Positions 19,685 through 31,620 of a stretch of 64,000 bases of DNA are shown here, in pieces. Below the pieces are notes generated by a model. That model was not told where the DNA came from. It worked only from the letters and a program-made list of their open reading frames with translations, and ran no database searches. The position numbers and the translations under genes are program-made. Positions within the stretch are counted from its first letter, which is position 1. Each line of letters starts with the position of its first letter. The DNA comes from Billgrantia lactosivorans (GTDB lineage: Bacteria; Pseudomonadota; Gammaproteobacteria; Pseudomonadales; Halomonadaceae): NCBI RefSeq assembly GCF_003254665.1, contig NZ_QHGY01000013.1:1-64000 (forward strand), read 5' to 3'.

Positions 19685-20221
19685 ATGGCGGAACTCTCTA
19701 CCGTCGCGCGACCCTACGCTAGAGCGGCATTCGAACACGCACGCGATCATCAGGCGCTGGACGGCTGGTCCGAATGGCTCGACAAGCTGGGCCAGGCCGT
19801 TGCCGTACGCGACGTGCAGAAGCTATTGTCCAGCCCGCGTTTCTCGCCCGAGCGCAAGGTCGCCATGCTCATCGAGCTGACCGAGGTCAAGCTCGACGAC
19901 TCGGCCAAGGCCTTTGTCGAGATGCTGGGCGAAAAGGGTCGGCTGACGGCGCTTCCCGCGATCGCCGAGCGGTTCGCGTATCTGCGCGCCGAGCATGATC
20001 AGCGCGTCGAGGTCACCGTCGTCTCGGCCTATGCGCTCGACGACAAGCAGCAGAACAAGCTCGCCGGCGCGCTCAAGAAGCGGCTGAATCGCGAAATCTC
20101 CATTATCACTCAGGTGGATCCGAAGCTTATCGGAGGCGTCGTCCTGCGCGCCGGCGATACTGTCATCGACGGATCGGTACGCGGTCGATTGAACCGCCTC
20201 TCCGAAGCTCTTACCGCTTGA
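19685..20221 (+). CDS. atpH: ATP synthase F1 subunit delta
   Basis: The product has 178 residues. Helical N-domain beginning [18 protein letters not shown], middle [21 protein letters not shown], and C-terminal [25 protein letters not shown], all conserved in OSCP/delta. It joins the F1 head to the b-subunit stalk. The ATG follows GAGGAGG with an 11-base gap after atpF. Confidence 0.96.
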   Translation: MAELSTVARPYARAAFEHARDHQALDGWSEWLDKLGQAVAVRDVQKLLSSPRFSPERKVAMLIELTEVKLDDSAKAFVEMLGEKGRLTALPAIAERFAYLRAEHDQRVEVTVVSAYALDDKQQNKLAGALKKRLNREISIITQVDPKLIGGVVLRAGDTVIDGSVRGRLNRLSEALTA

Positions 20222-20237
20222 GTCCGAGGGACATGGC

Positions 20238-21782
20238 ATGCAGCAACTGAATCCTTCCGAGATCAGCGACATCATCAAGCAGCGTATCGAAAAGCTGGAT
20301 GTCGCATCCGAAGCCCGTAACCAGGGCACCATCGTCAGTGTCTCCGACGGCATCGTGCGTATTCACGGCCTCGAAGATGCGATGTTCGGTGAGATGATCG
20401 AATTTCCCGGTAGCATCTACGGCATGGTGCTCAACCTCGAGCGCGACTCCGTGGGCGCCGTGGTACTGGGCGACTACCTCCAGCTAGAAGAGGGCATGAC
20501 CGCCAGTTGTACCGGTCGCATCCTCGAGGTGCCGGTGGGTCCCGAGCTGATCGGCCGCGTGGTCGACCCGCTGGGCAACCCCATCGACGGCAAGGGCGAT
20601 ATCGACGCCAAGCTGACCGACGCGGTGGAAAAGGTCGCCCCGGGCGTCATCACCCGCCAGTCGGTGGACCAGCCGATCCAGACCGGCCTCAAGTCGATCG
20701 ACGCCATGGTGCCGATCGGTCGCGGTCAGCGTGAGCTGATCATCGGCGACCGCCAGATCGGCAAGTCCGCCATCGCCGTCGATGCGATCATCAACCAGAA
20801 AGGCAAGGGTGTCACCTGTATCTACGTGGCCATCGGTCAGAAGCAGTCGACCATCGCCAACGTGGTGCGCAAGCTCGAGGAGCACGGCGCCATGGAGCAC
20901 ACCATCGTGGTCGCCGCCGGCGCCGCCGACCCGGCCCCGATGCAGTTCCTGGCACCCTATGCCGGCTGCACCATGGGCGAGTACTTCCGCGACCGCGGCC
21001 AGGACGCCCTGATCGTCTATGACGACCTGACCAAGCAGGCCTGGGCCTACCGTCAGGTATCCCTGCTGCTGCGTCGTCCGCCGGGCCGTGAAGCCTATCC
21101 GGGTGACGTCTTCTACCTCCACTCGCGTCTGCTCGAGCGTGCCGCTCGCGTCAATGTCGAGTACGTCGAGAAGTTCACCAACGGTGAAGTGACCGGCAAG
21201 ACCGGCTCGCTGACCGCGCTGCCGATCATCGAGACCCAGGGCGGCGACGTGTCGGCATTCGTTCCGACCAACGTGATCTCGATCACCGACGGCCAGATCT
21301 TCCTCGAGACCGATCTGTTCAATGCGGGTGTGCGTCCGGCCATCAACGCCGGCCTGTCGGTATCCCGTGTGGGTGGTGCGGCCCAGACCAAGATCATCAA
21401 GAAGCTCGGCGGCGGTGTGCGTCTGGCACTCGCCCAGTACCGCGAGCTGGCGGCCTTCTCCCAGTTCGCCTCCGATCTGGACGAAGCCACCCGCAAGCAG
21501 CTGGAGCACGGTCAGCGCGTCACCGAGCTGATGAAGCAGAAGCAGTATTCGCCGCTGTCGGTGGCCGAGATGGGTGTGACGCTGTATGCCGCCAACGAAG
21601 GCTTCCTGGATGATATCGACGTCAGCAAGGTGCTGGACTTCGAGCGTGCCCTGCACGACTACATGAAGTCCGAGCACGCCGAGCTGCTCGACAAGATCAA
21701 CCAGACCGGCGACTACAACGACGAGATCCAGCAAGGGCTGAAGCAGGGTCTCGAGCAGTTCAAGGCCACTCAGAGCTGGTAA
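20238..21782 (+). CDS. atpA: ATP synthase F1 subunit alpha
   Basis: The product has 514 residues, one more than E. coli. Non-catalytic nucleotide-binding subunit of F1. P-loop [15 protein letters not shown] is at about 170-184. Other features: beta-barrel N-domain ([18 protein letters not shown]), [40 protein letters not shown], the arginine finger segment [13 protein letters not shown], and a helical C-domain. Start ATG 20238 after GAGGGA. Confidence 0.98.
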   Translation: MQQLNPSEISDIIKQRIEKLDVASEARNQGTIVSVSDGIVRIHGLEDAMFGEMIEFPGSIYGMVLNLERDSVGAVVLGDYLQLEEGMTASCTGRILEVPVGPELIGRVVDPLGNPIDGKGDIDAKLTDAVEKVAPGVITRQSVDQPIQTGLKSIDAMVPIGRGQRELIIGDRQIGKSAIAVDAIINQKGKGVTCIYVAIGQKQSTIANVVRKLEEHGAMEHTIVVAAGAADPAPMQFLAPYAGCTMGEYFRDRGQDALIVYDDLTKQAWAYRQVSLLLRRPPGREAYPGDVFYLHSRLLERAARVNVEYVEKFTNGEVTGKTGSLTALPIIETQGGDVSAFVPTNVISITDGQIFLETDLFNAGVRPAINAGLSVSRVGGAAQTKIIKKLGGGVRLALAQYRELAAFSQFASDLDEATRKQLEHGQRVTELMKQKQYSPLSVAEMGVTLYAANEGFLDDIDVSKVLDFERALHDYMKSEHAELLDKINQTGDYNDEIQQGLKQGLEQFKATQSW

Positions 21783-21789
21783 ATCCGCC

Positions 21790-21811
21790 GGCCCGCCCGC
21801 GAGGGCGGGCC
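21790..21811 (+). other. GNRA-capped hairpin between atpA and atpG
   Basis: Nine-base perfect stem GGCCCGCCC / GGGCGGGCC with a GCGA tetraloop, seven bases after the atpA stop. No T-run follows and the operon continues, so this is more likely an mRNA stability or processing element than a terminator. Confidence 0.5.
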
Positions 21812-21850
21812 CTGGACATCTTCTGAGGGCCACGAACGAGGTAGATCGCT

Positions 21851-22735
21851 ATGGCAGCTGCAAAAGAGATACGCACCCAGATCGGGAGCATCAAGAATAC
21901 GCAGAAGATCACCAGCGCCATGGAAATGGTCGCTGCGTCGAAGATGCGTAAAGCACAAGATCTGATGAGGGCCAGCCAGCCTTATGCCCGGCAGATCCGC
22001 AACGTGGCCAGCCACCTTGCCGACGCCAACCCCGAGTACAAGCACGACTATATGGTCGAGCGCGACGAGGTGAAGCGGGTCGGTTACATCGTGGTGTCCA
22101 CCGACCGCGGCCTGTGCGGCGGTCTGAACGTCAACCTGTTCAAGGCCGTGGTGAAGAGCGCCGTGGCCTGGCGCAGCGAGGGCGCGGAGCTTGACTTCTG
22201 CGCCCTGGGCAGCAAGGCCGGCGGTTTCTTCCGCAACTATGGCGGCAATCTGGTCGCGGCCAAGAGCGGGCTGGGCGAGTCGCCGGAGATGGAGGATCTG
22301 ATCGGCAGCGTCAAGGTGATGCTGGATGCCTATGACGAGGGCCGAGTGGATCGCCTCTACGTGGTGTACAACGAGTTTGTCAACACCATGACGCAAAGGC
22401 CGGTGGTTCGCCAGTTGCTGCCGCTCGCTCCCGACATGGGGGCGGATGCGGACGAAGAGGACAACAAGCGTCCCGGTAGCTGGGACTACCTGTATGAGCC
22501 GGATGCCAAGGCGCTGTTGGATAGCCTGTTGATTCGTTTCATCGAATCCCAGGTGTATCAGGCGGTGGTCGAGAACGGGGCCTGCGAACAGGCGGCCCGG
22601 ATGATCGCCATGAAGAACGCCACCGACAACGCCGGCGGACTGATCGACGATCTGGAGATGGTGTACAACAAGGCCCGCCAGGCCGCCATCACCCAGGAGA
22701 TTTCCGAGATCGTCGGCGGCGCCGCTGCCGTATAG
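21851..22735 (+). CDS. atpG: ATP synthase F1 subunit gamma
   Basis: The product has 294 residues. Central rotary shaft of F1. N-terminal helix [20 protein letters not shown] with [15 protein letters not shown], the core [17 protein letters not shown], and C-terminal [37 protein letters not shown] are all canonical. About seven residues longer than E. coli, mainly a Asp/Glu insert with [11 protein letters not shown] near residue 200, consistent with an acidic halophile proteome. Confidence 0.97.
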   Translation: MAAAKEIRTQIGSIKNTQKITSAMEMVAASKMRKAQDLMRASQPYARQIRNVASHLADANPEYKHDYMVERDEVKRVGYIVVSTDRGLCGGLNVNLFKAVVKSAVAWRSEGAELDFCALGSKAGGFFRNYGGNLVAAKSGLGESPEMEDLIGSVKVMLDAYDEGRVDRLYVVYNEFVNTMTQRPVVRQLLPLAPDMGADADEEDNKRPGSWDYLYEPDAKALLDSLLIRFIESQVYQAVVENGACEQAARMIAMKNATDNAGGLIDDLEMVYNKARQAAITQEISEIVGGAAAV

Positions 22736-24181
<1,446 letters not shown>

Positions 24182-24205
24182 TCCCGTCCATAGGGGGACT
24201 TCGCC

Positions 24206-24634
24206 ATGGCGAAAAGCTTCACATGCAACATCGTCAGCGCCGAAGCCTCGATCTTCTCCGGGGAAGTCGAGCAGATCGTGGCTTCGGGCATCATGGGCGA
24301 CCTGGGCATCCTGCCCGGGCACGCCCCGCTGCTGACCGAGCTGCAGCCGGGCCCCGTCCGCGTGATCCACGACGGTGGCCAGGAGGAGAACTACTACGTG
24401 TCAGGCGGCTTCCTCGAAGTGCAGCCGGACGTGGTAACCGTGCTGGCCGACTCGGCCGCGCGGGCCAGCGACCTCGACGAGGCCGCTGCCGAGGAGGCCC
24501 GCCAGCATGCGCTGCGCGCCTTCAACGAGAAGTCGGCGGAGATGGACTACACCCGTGCCGCCGCTGAGCTCGCGGAAGCCGTGGCGCAGCTGCGCACCAT
24601 CCAGCAGCTGCGCAAGAAGGGTGGCCGGGGCTGA
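24206..24634 (+). CDS. atpC: ATP synthase F1 subunit epsilon
   Basis: The product has 142 residues. N-terminal beta-sandwich with [39 protein letters not shown] and [21 protein letters not shown]-terminal two-helix inhibitory domain rich in Ala/Glu/Gln ending RKKGGRG. Last gene of the operon, followed at once by a strong terminator. Confidence 0.96.
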   Translation: MAKSFTCNIVSAEASIFSGEVEQIVASGIMGDLGILPGHAPLLTELQPGPVRVIHDGGQEENYYVSGGFLEVQPDVVTVLADSAARASDLDEAAAEEARQHALRAFNEKSAEMDYTRAAAELAEAVAQLRTIQQLRKKGGRG

Positions 24635-24656
24635 TTCCAGCCGGCCGGTCGCGAAG

Positions 24657-24687
24657 CGCCCCCCGAACACTGTTCGGGGGGCGTTTT
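24657..24687 (+). terminator. Terminator of the atp operon
   Basis: Thirteen-base inverted repeat, CGCCCCCCGAACA with TGTTCGGGGGGCG, separated by one base, followed by TTTT. It is 23 bases after the atpC stop. Confidence 0.9.
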
Positions 24688-24791
24688 CGTCTCTGTTATC
24701 ATGTGCGAGCGGGTAGCGGGAGGGTCCCAGCCCATACTCATGCCGCCAGGCCGTGGTGACGCTTCCCACTGCGCGGTTCCAGGAGAGCGCC

Positions 24792-26165
24792 ATGTCATTG
24801 AGCGAACAGCTGCAGGAACACAAGGAAACCCTGGTCCAGGCCCTCGAGCAGGAGGATCGCGAGCGTCTCGACCAGTGGTTGCCTGAGCTGCGCGCCGCGG
24901 ATCTCTCCGAGATCCTCGAGGAGATGGCCGAGGAGGATGACGACCTACCCAGCGTGCTGAAGCTGCTCGACTGCCTGCCGCTGGAGCGCCGCGCCAACGT
25001 CCTCGGTTATCTCCCCGGCGAGGTCCAGCTCGAGGTGGCCGAAGCCATGTCCGACGAGCTGCTGCTCTCGGTACTGGAGGAGATGGGCTCGGACGAGCGT
25101 GCCGACCTCTTCAACCTGCTCGGCGAGGATCGCCAGGAGGTGCTGCTGCGGCGCATGGCGCGTCAGGAGCGCGAGGACCTCAAGCGCCTGGCGAGCTACG
25201 AGGAGGGTACCGCCGGGGCGATCATGACCTCGGACTACGTCGCCATCCCCAGCGGCATGACCGTGTCCCAGGCGATGATGCGGGTGCGCCAGACCGCGCC
25301 CGACGCCGAGACGGTCTACCAGCTCTACGTCATCGACCCCGAGGGCCGGCTGGCCGGCACCCTGTCGCTGCGCCAACTGATGGTGGCGCGCCCCGGCGCA
25401 CAGGTCGACGACCTGATGATCAAGGACGTCATCAGCGTGTCGGTGGACGAGGCGCAGGAGGAGGTGGCGCGCCTGGTGGCCCGCTACGACATGCTGGCCG
25501 TGCCGGTCACCGACCACGAGGCGCGCCTGGTCGGCATCGTCACCCACGACGATGCCATGGACGTGGCCGAGGAGGAGGCTACCGAGGACTTCCACAAGGG
25601 CATGTCCATCGGCCAGCTCGAGGATGGCGTCAGCCGGGTGCCGCTGTGGAGCCTCTACCGCAAGCGCGTGACCTGGCTGGTGCTGCTGGTGTTCGCCAAC
25701 CTCTTCTCCGGTGCCGGGATCGCCTATTTCGAGGACACCATCGCCGCCCAGGTGGCGCTGGTGTTCTTCCTGCCGCTGCTGATCGGCAGCGGCGGCAACG
25801 CCGGCGCCCAGGCCGCCACGCTCACGGTACGCGGCATGGCCACCGGCGATGTCGGGGTCAAGGACTGGGGCAAGCTGCTCGGGCGCGAACTGATGGTGGC
25901 CGGTGCGCTGGGGCTGACCATGGCGCTGGCCGTCGCGCCGATCGGCGTGATGCGCGGCGGCGAGGCGGTCGCCATGGTGGTGGCGACCAGCATGGTGACC
26001 ATCGTGCTGTTCGGCAGCCTGCTCGGCATGTGCCTGCCGTTCCTCCTCAACCGTGTGGGCTGGGACCCGGCCACCGCCTCGGCGCCGCTGGTGACCACGC
26101 TGATCGACGCCAGCGGCGTCGTCATCTACTTCACCATCGCCACGGCGGTACTGGCCGGACACTAG
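24792..26165 (+). CDS. mgtE: Magnesium transporter MgtE
   Basis: The product has 457 residues from ATG 24792 (GGAGAGCG upstream). Domains in order: acidic MgtE N superhelical domain (about 10-130), two CBS domains (about 135-255, including MTSDYVAIPSGMTVSQAM and IKDVISVSVDEAQEEVARL), a plug helix and a five-helix pore (about 285-457). The pore shows GSGGNAGAQAATLTVRGMATGD and the Mg-binding Asp in LVTTLIDASGVVIYF. The cytosolic domains sense Mg2+ and close the channel. It stands alone between the atp terminator and uppP. Confidence 0.95.
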   Translation: MSLSEQLQEHKETLVQALEQEDRERLDQWLPELRAADLSEILEEMAEEDDDLPSVLKLLDCLPLERRANVLGYLPGEVQLEVAEAMSDELLLSVLEEMGSDERADLFNLLGEDRQEVLLRRMARQEREDLKRLASYEEGTAGAIMTSDYVAIPSGMTVSQAMMRVRQTAPDAETVYQLYVIDPEGRLAGTLSLRQLMVARPGAQVDDLMIKDVISVSVDEAQEEVARLVARYDMLAVPVTDHEARLVGIVTHDDAMDVAEEEATEDFHKGMSIGQLEDGVSRVPLWSLYRKRVTWLVLLVFANLFSGAGIAYFEDTIAAQVALVFFLPLLIGSGGNAGAQAATLTVRGMATGDVGVKDWGKLLGRELMVAGALGLTMALAVAPIGVMRGGEAVAMVVATSMVTIVLFGSLLGMCLPFLLNRVGWDPATASAPLVTTLIDASGVVIYFTIATAVLAGH

Positions 26166-26346
26166 CGGGCACGATCATGAACAGCTCCCCACGGGGCGCG
26201 GCCGCCCGATGGCGGCGGCCTGGGCTCGAACAGAATGGTAACGAGACACGGCGGACAAGCGGCGGGGGGACGTGTATCCTCTTCGCGTCCTGCCGTGCGT
26301 TCGCTGCCAGGCTGCGCACGTCCTAGCCATCGGGGGAGAGCGCCAT

Positions 26347-27159
26347 ATGGATTGGCTTCAGGTCGTCGTGTTGTCCGTGGTCCAGGGGCTGACCGAATTC
26401 CTGCCGGTCTCGAGTTCGGCCCACCTGATCCTGGTGCCCGTGTTGACCGACTGGACCGACCAGGGCCTGGTCTTCGACGTCGCGGTGCACCTGGGCAGCC
26501 TGCTGGCGGTGGTGTGCTACTTCCGCCACGACCTGCGGCGCATGGCGACGAGCTGGTTGCTGTCCCTGCGCGGCCGGACCCTGCGCCACGGGACCGACGA
26601 TCCCGATGCCCGGCTGGCCTGGTGGGTGCTGCTGGCCACGATTCCGGTGTGCCTGGCGGGCCTCGCCCTGCACGATGCCATCGAGCAGAGCATGCGCTCG
26701 CCGCTCTTGATCTCGGGGGGGCTGATCGTGTTCGGCGTGCTCCTGAGCTATGCCGACTGGGGCAGGCGCTCGGGGCGCAGCGAGTACCAGTTGACCCTGC
26801 GCGACGCGATGCTGATCGGCCTGGCCCAGGCACTGGCGCTGATTCCCGGCACCTCGCGCTCCGGTATCACCATCACCGCGGCGCTGTTGCTGGGGATGAG
26901 CCGCGAGGGGGCGTCGCGCTTCTCGTTCCTGCTCTCGATTCCGGTGATCGTGCTGGCGTCGGGGCTGGAGATCGTCGGCCTGCTGCAGTCGCCAGGCGAC
27001 ATCGACTGGCTGGCCATGGCGACCGGAGTGGCCTTGTCGGGGCTGAGTGCCTATCTCTGCATCCACTACTTCCTCGCCTTCATCAAGCGGATCGGCATGC
27101 AGCCTTTCGTCGTCTACCGCATCGTGCTGGGCCTATGGCTGCTGTGGATCTTCGGCTAG
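26347..27159 (+). CDS. uppP: Undecaprenyl-diphosphatase UppP (BacA)
   Basis: Membrane phosphatase that turns undecaprenyl diphosphate into the monophosphate carrier for cell-wall and LPS assembly; high dosage gives bacitracin resistance. The product has 270 residues, normal length. Catalytic motifs: QGLTEFLPVSSSAHLILVP near the start and IPGTSRSGITITAALLLG at about 172-189. Eight hydrophobic helices. ATG 26347 follows GGGGGAGAG; an in-frame start at 26272 lacks these features. The 181 bases before it hold only a GC-rich hairpin near 26201-26216 (GCCGCC-CGAT-GGCGGC). Confidence 0.94.
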   Translation: MDWLQVVVLSVVQGLTEFLPVSSSAHLILVPVLTDWTDQGLVFDVAVHLGSLLAVVCYFRHDLRRMATSWLLSLRGRTLRHGTDDPDARLAWWVLLATIPVCLAGLALHDAIEQSMRSPLLISGGLIVFGVLLSYADWGRRSGRSEYQLTLRDAMLIGLAQALALIPGTSRSGITITAALLLGMSREGASRFSFLLSIPVIVLASGLEIVGLLQSPGDIDWLAMATGVALSGLSAYLCIHYFLAFIKRIGMQPFVVYRIVLGLWLLWIFG

Positions 27160-27192
27160 CCGAGCAACACTCTATCGAGGAGTCCTGTTACC

Positions 27193-28260
27193 ATGAAAGC
27201 TGTCCTGCGCCCCGTGATTTTGGCGCTGTGCCTGGGCTTGTTGATCGCCGGCTGTTCCGAGAACGACCGTCCGCTGGAGTCGCCGGTGCGCCTGGAAGGG
27301 AGCATCTTCGGCTCCTTCTATCAGGTGACCATCGGCGACAGCCTCACCCAGGGCCAGGCGCGCGACCTGGAGGAGGGGCTCATCGAGGTGCTCGAGCAGG
27401 TGGATGGTGCGATGTCGATCTATCGCGACGACTCGGAGCTGATGACCTTCAACCAGGCCCCGCTCGGGGAATGGCAGCCGCTCTCCAACGAGCTGATCGA
27501 GGTGCTGGCGATCAGCCAGTCGGTGGCCGAGGCGAGCGGTGGCGCCTTCGACGTCACCCTCGGTGGGCTGGTCAACCTGTGGAGCTTCGGCTCCGAGGCG
27601 CGACCGCGCGAGATTCCCGACGACGAGACCCTGCAGGCACGCCTGGCCGAGGTCGGTCCCGACAGCATCGAGGTGGACGAGACTGACATGCAGGCGCGGC
27701 GCCTGCGCGACGTCTTCGTCAATCTCGGCGGCGTGGCCAAGGGGCACGCCACCGATCGGGTCGCCGCCTACCTCGACGCCGAGGGCATCGAGCACTACCT
27801 GGTCAACCTCGGCGGCGACCTGATCACGCGCGGCTACCGCGATGGCGACGGCGAGCGCTGGCGCATCGGCATCGAGGCCCCGCTCGACGATCGCCAGGAG
27901 GCCACCCATATCGTGCCGCTGCACGACATCTCGGTGGCGACCTCGGGGGACTATCGCAATTATTTCGAGGAGGAGGGGCGGCGCTTCTCGCACACCATCG
28001 ATCCGCGCACCGGCCGTCCCATCGAGCATCGCGTGGCGTCGGTGACGGTGGCCCACCCCTCCAACGCCTGGGCTGATGCCTGGGCCACGGCGATCATGGT
28101 GCTGGGCGAGGAGGCGGGCCTGGCGCTGGCACGCGAGCAGGGGCTCAAGGTGCTGTTGCTGGTGCGTCAGGACGAAGGCTGGAGCAGCCTGGCGAGCCCT
28201 GCTTTCGCCGACTACTTCGGCGAGGAGCTGAGCGATGAGATGGGCCTGGAAGTGCGCTGA
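27193..28260 (+). CDS. apbE: FAD:protein FMN transferase ApbE, lipoprotein
   Basis: The product has 355 residues. A lipoprotein signal peptide with lipobox LIAGC puts the modified Cys at residue 21. The enzyme attaches FMN through a phosphodiester to Thr or Ser of periplasm-facing subunits such as NqrB/NqrC or RnfD/RnfG. Family motifs: GSIFGSFYQVTI, MSIYRDDSELMTFN, SGGAFDVTLGGLVNLW, VNLGGVAKGHATDRVA, YLVNLGGDLI, the metal site HTIDPRTGRPIEH, and ADAWATAIMVLG. No nqr or rnf genes are in the window, so the partner is elsewhere. Confidence 0.94.
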   Translation: MKAVLRPVILALCLGLLIAGCSENDRPLESPVRLEGSIFGSFYQVTIGDSLTQGQARDLEEGLIEVLEQVDGAMSIYRDDSELMTFNQAPLGEWQPLSNELIEVLAISQSVAEASGGAFDVTLGGLVNLWSFGSEARPREIPDDETLQARLAEVGPDSIEVDETDMQARRLRDVFVNLGGVAKGHATDRVAAYLDAEGIEHYLVNLGGDLITRGYRDGDGERWRIGIEAPLDDRQEATHIVPLHDISVATSGDYRNYFEEEGRRFSHTIDPRTGRPIEHRVASVTVAHPSNAWADAWATAIMVLGEEAGLALAREQGLKVLLLVRQDEGWSSLASPAFADYFGEELSDEMGLEVR

Positions 28261-28349
28261 GGGCGCCGGGAGCGCGCCGGCCACCCGAGAAGGGCGGGCG
28301 CTCGGGCCCCGATGATACTGGAGCCATTCGATTGGACAAGGAGTCTTCG

Positions 28350-29717
28350 ATGACCCTGGATGTGGTGATTCTGGCGGCCGGGCAGGGCACGCGGATGCGT
28401 TCGACCCTGCCCAAGGTACTGCATCGCCTGGCCGGCAAGCCGATGGTACGTCACGTGCTCGACACCGCACGGGAGCTCGAGGCGGATCGCCTGCACGTGG
28501 TGATCGGCCACGGCGCCGAGCGGGTGCGCGAAGCGCTTTCCGAGTATCCCGTGCGCTTTGCGCTGCAGGCCGAGCAGAAGGGTACCGGACATGCGGTGGC
28601 GCAGGCGCTGGAGAACATGGGCGACGGCAGGGTGCTGGTGCTGTACGGCGACGTGCCGCTGATCCGGCGCGAGACACTGGCCTCGCTGCTGGAGGAGGTG
28701 GACGAGTCGCGCATGGGACTGCTCACCGTGACCCTGGACGACCCGAACGGCTACGGCCGCATCCTGCGCGACGAGCACGGCCAGGCCGTGGCCATCGTCG
28801 AGCAGAAGGATGCCAGCGAGAGCGAGCTGGCGATCCGTGAATGCAACACGGGCATCATGGCCATGACCGCCGCCCAGCTGAAGCGCTGGCTGCCGCGGCT
28901 CTCCGCCGACAATGCCCAGGGCGAGTACTACCTGACCGACGTCATCGCCATGGCGGCCGCCGAGGGCATCGCCATCGCCACCGCCCAGCCTGCCGATCCG
29001 CTCGAAGTGGAGGGGGTCAACAACCGCTCGCAGATGGCGCGGCTGGAGCGTGCCCATCAGCGCCACCTCGCCGAGGCCCTCATGGCCCAGGGGGTGGCGC
29101 TGATCGATCCGTCGCGCATCGACGTGCGCGGCCGCCTGAGCTGCGGACACGACGTCGAGATCGATGTCGGCTGCGTGTTCGAGGGCGAGGTGGAACTGGG
29201 CGAGGGCGTGCGCATCGGCCCCCACTGCGTGATCCGCGATAGCCATATCGGCGCCGAAAGCGTGATCGAGCCCCACAGCGTCCTCGAGGGTGCGGTGGCG
29301 GCCGGGCACAACCGCATCGGGCCCTTCGCCAGGCTGCGCCCCGGCACTCGCCTGGCGGTGGGGGCCAGGGTGGGCAATTTCGTCGAGACCAAGAACGCCG
29401 AGGTGGGCGAGGGCAGCAAGATCAACCACCTGAGCTACGTCGGCGATGCGCGGCTGGGGCGCGACGTCAACGTCGGTGCCGGCACCATCACCTGCAACTA
29501 CGACGGGGCCAACAAGCATCGCACCGACATCGGCGATGACGCCTTCATCGGCTCCAACACCGCCCTGGTGGCGCCGGTCAGTGTCGGCCGCGGCGCCACG
29601 GTCGGTGCCGGTTCGACCATCAGCAAGGACGTGCCCGACAACGCCCTGGCCGTTTCCCGAGGGCGCCAGATCGCCAAGGCCGACTGGGTGCGGCCGGCCA
29701 GCAAGACCCGAGACTGA
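28350..29717 (+). CDS. glmU: Bifunctional GlmU: GlcN-1-P acetyltransferase and GlcNAc-1-P uridylyltransferase
   Basis: Makes UDP-GlcNAc for peptidoglycan and LPS. The product has 455 residues from ATG 28350 (AAGGAG upstream). N-terminal pyrophosphorylase half: [33 protein letters not shown] and [11 protein letters not shown]-terminal half: left-handed beta-helix hexapeptide repeats from about residue 250, with [19 protein letters not shown] and the acetyltransferase site in [13 protein letters not shown] and [12 protein letters not shown]. Followed by glmS after 20 bases, so the two enzymes of the pathway are one operon. Confidence 0.97.
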   Translation: MTLDVVILAAGQGTRMRSTLPKVLHRLAGKPMVRHVLDTARELEADRLHVVIGHGAERVREALSEYPVRFALQAEQKGTGHAVAQALENMGDGRVLVLYGDVPLIRRETLASLLEEVDESRMGLLTVTLDDPNGYGRILRDEHGQAVAIVEQKDASESELAIRECNTGIMAMTAAQLKRWLPRLSADNAQGEYYLTDVIAMAAAEGIAIATAQPADPLEVEGVNNRSQMARLERAHQRHLAEALMAQGVALIDPSRIDVRGRLSCGHDVEIDVGCVFEGEVELGEGVRIGPHCVIRDSHIGAESVIEPHSVLEGAVAAGHNRIGPFARLRPGTRLAVGARVGNFVETKNAEVGEGSKINHLSYVGDARLGRDVNVGAGTITCNYDGANKHRTDIGDDAFIGSNTALVAPVSVGRGATVGAGSTISKDVPDNALAVSRGRQIAKADWVRPASKTRD

Positions 29718-29737
29718 AGCAAGCGCGAGGAATCGTC

Positions 29738-31573
29738 ATGTGTGGAATCGTTGGTGCCGTTGCCGAACGCAACGTGGAGGGCATCCTGCTCGAGGGCCTC
29801 AGGCGGCTGGAGTATCGCGGCTACGATTCGGCCGGCATGGCCGTGCTCGCCGGTTCCGGTGAGCTGCAGCGGCGTCGGGCGCTGGGCAAGGTGGCCGCTC
29901 TCGAAGCGATGCTCGAGGAGAATGCCCTGCCGGGTCGCTGCGGCATCGCCCACACCCGCTGGGCCACTCACGGCAAGCCCAGCGAGGAGAACGCCCACCC
30001 GCACCAGTCGGGTGACCGGCTGGCGCTGGTGCACAACGGCATCATCGAGAACCACGAGCCGCTGCGGCGCGAGCTGCAGGCGGCCGGCTACGCCTTCTCC
30101 TCGCAGACCGATACCGAGGTGGTGGCCCACTTGCTGGAGCACGAGTACCGCCACGGTGGCGACCTGCTGGCGGCGGTGCAGCGGGGCCTGTCACGCCTCG
30201 AGGGCGCCTACGCGCTGGCGGTGGTGCACGCCGACGAGCCCGGCGTCATCGTCGGCGCGCGCAAGGGCAGCCCGCTGGTGGTGGGGGTGGGCATCGACGA
30301 GGCCTTCCTCGGTTCCGATCCGCTGGCGCTGCTGCAGGTCACCGATCGCTTCATCTACCTCGAGGAGGGCGATGTGGTGCGGCTCGCCGCCGGCGGCCGC
30401 GTCGAGATCTTCGATGCTGCGGGTCAGGCCGTGCGCCGCCCGGTGCAGTCCTTCGAGCACGGCGATGGGGCCGCCAGCAAGGGCGCGTATCGCCACTTCA
30501 TGCTGAAGGAGATCTTCGAGCAGCCGGCGGTGATCGCGGCGGCCCTCGAAGGGCGACTGGGCGAGCGTTCGGTGCCGGCGGAGTGTTTCGGCCCCGACGC
30601 CGAGGCGCTTTTCGCCCGGGTCGCGCAGGTGCATATCGTGGCCTGCGGCACCAGCTACCACGCCGGGCTGGTGGCGCGCTACTGGCTCGAGCGCTATGCC
30701 GGGCTACCCGTGCAGGTGGAGGTGGCCTCGGAGTATCGCTACCGCAGCGTGGTGGTGCCCGAGAACACGCTCTTCGTCACCCTGTCGCAGTCCGGCGAGA
30801 CCGCCGATACCCTCGCCGCGCTGCGCTTCGCCCGCGAGCAGGGCTATCTCGCCACCCTGGCGATCTGCAACGTGCCGGGCAGCTCGCTGGTGAGGGAATC
30901 GGCCCTGACGCTGATGACCCAGGCCGGCCCCGAGATCGGCGTCGCCTCCACCAAGGCCTTCACCACGCAGCTCACGGCATTGATGCTGCTGACCCTGGCG
31001 CTGGGGCGGGTCAAGGGCCTCGCCGCCGAGACCCAGGCCGAGCTGGTGGACGCGCTGCGCGACCTGCCGCAACGGGTGGGCCGCGTCCTGCAGCTGGACG
31101 GCGACATCGAGGCGCTGTCGACCGCCTTCGCCGAGAAGCATCACGCGCTGTTCCTCGGCCGCGGGGCGCACTTCCCCATCGCCCTGGAAGGTGCGCTCAA
31201 GCTCAAGGAGATCTCCTATATCCACGCCGAGGCCTACCCCGCCGGCGAACTCAAGCACGGGCCACTGGCGCTGGTCGACAGCGAGATGCCGGTCATTTCC
31301 GTCGCCCCCAACGACGAGCTGCTCGACAAGCTGAAATCCAACCTGCAGGAGGTCAAGGCGCGGGGCGGCGAGCTCTTCGTGTTTGCCGACGAGCGGGTCG
31401 GCATCGCGGAGGAGCCGGGCGTCAGGGTGTTGCACCTGCCACACGTGCACGAGGCCCTGGCGCCGATCCTGTACACCGTGCCGCTGCAGCTGCTCAGCTA
31501 TCACGTGGCGGTACTCAAGGGTACCGACGTCGACCAGCCGCGCAACCTGGCCAAGTCGGTGACGGTGGAGTAG
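29738..31573 (+). CDS. glmS: Glutamine:fructose-6-phosphate aminotransferase GlmS
   Basis: Makes glucosamine-6-phosphate from fructose-6-phosphate and glutamine, the entry to amino-sugar synthesis. The product has 611 residues. N-terminal class II amidotransferase with catalytic Cys2 in [12 protein letters not shown], then [16 protein letters not shown]. Two SIS isomerase domains follow with [52 protein letters not shown] and the C-terminal [13 protein letters not shown]. No riboswitch or ribozyme signature was seen in the short gap after glmU. Confidence 0.97.
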   Translation: MCGIVGAVAERNVEGILLEGLRRLEYRGYDSAGMAVLAGSGELQRRRALGKVAALEAMLEENALPGRCGIAHTRWATHGKPSEENAHPHQSGDRLALVHNGIIENHEPLRRELQAAGYAFSSQTDTEVVAHLLEHEYRHGGDLLAAVQRGLSRLEGAYALAVVHADEPGVIVGARKGSPLVVGVGIDEAFLGSDPLALLQVTDRFIYLEEGDVVRLAAGGRVEIFDAAGQAVRRPVQSFEHGDGAASKGAYRHFMLKEIFEQPAVIAAALEGRLGERSVPAECFGPDAEALFARVAQVHIVACGTSYHAGLVARYWLERYAGLPVQVEVASEYRYRSVVVPENTLFVTLSQSGETADTLAALRFAREQGYLATLAICNVPGSSLVRESALTLMTQAGPEIGVASTKAFTTQLTALMLLTLALGRVKGLAAETQAELVDALRDLPQRVGRVLQLDGDIEALSTAFAEKHHALFLGRGAHFPIALEGALKLKEISYIHAEAYPAGELKHGPLALVDSEMPVISVAPNDELLDKLKSNLQEVKARGGELFVFADERVGIAEEPGVRVLHLPHVHEALAPILYTVPLQLLSYHVAVLKGTDVDQPRNLAKSVTVE

Positions 31574-31620
31574 CAACGCCGCCCTGCGCCGCGACTCGCC
31601 GGCGAAGCGAGGAGGAGGCC

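Noticed and set aside
29718..29737. glmS ribozyme or other riboswitch before glmS
   Set aside because: Only 20 bases separate glmU and glmS, too short for one.
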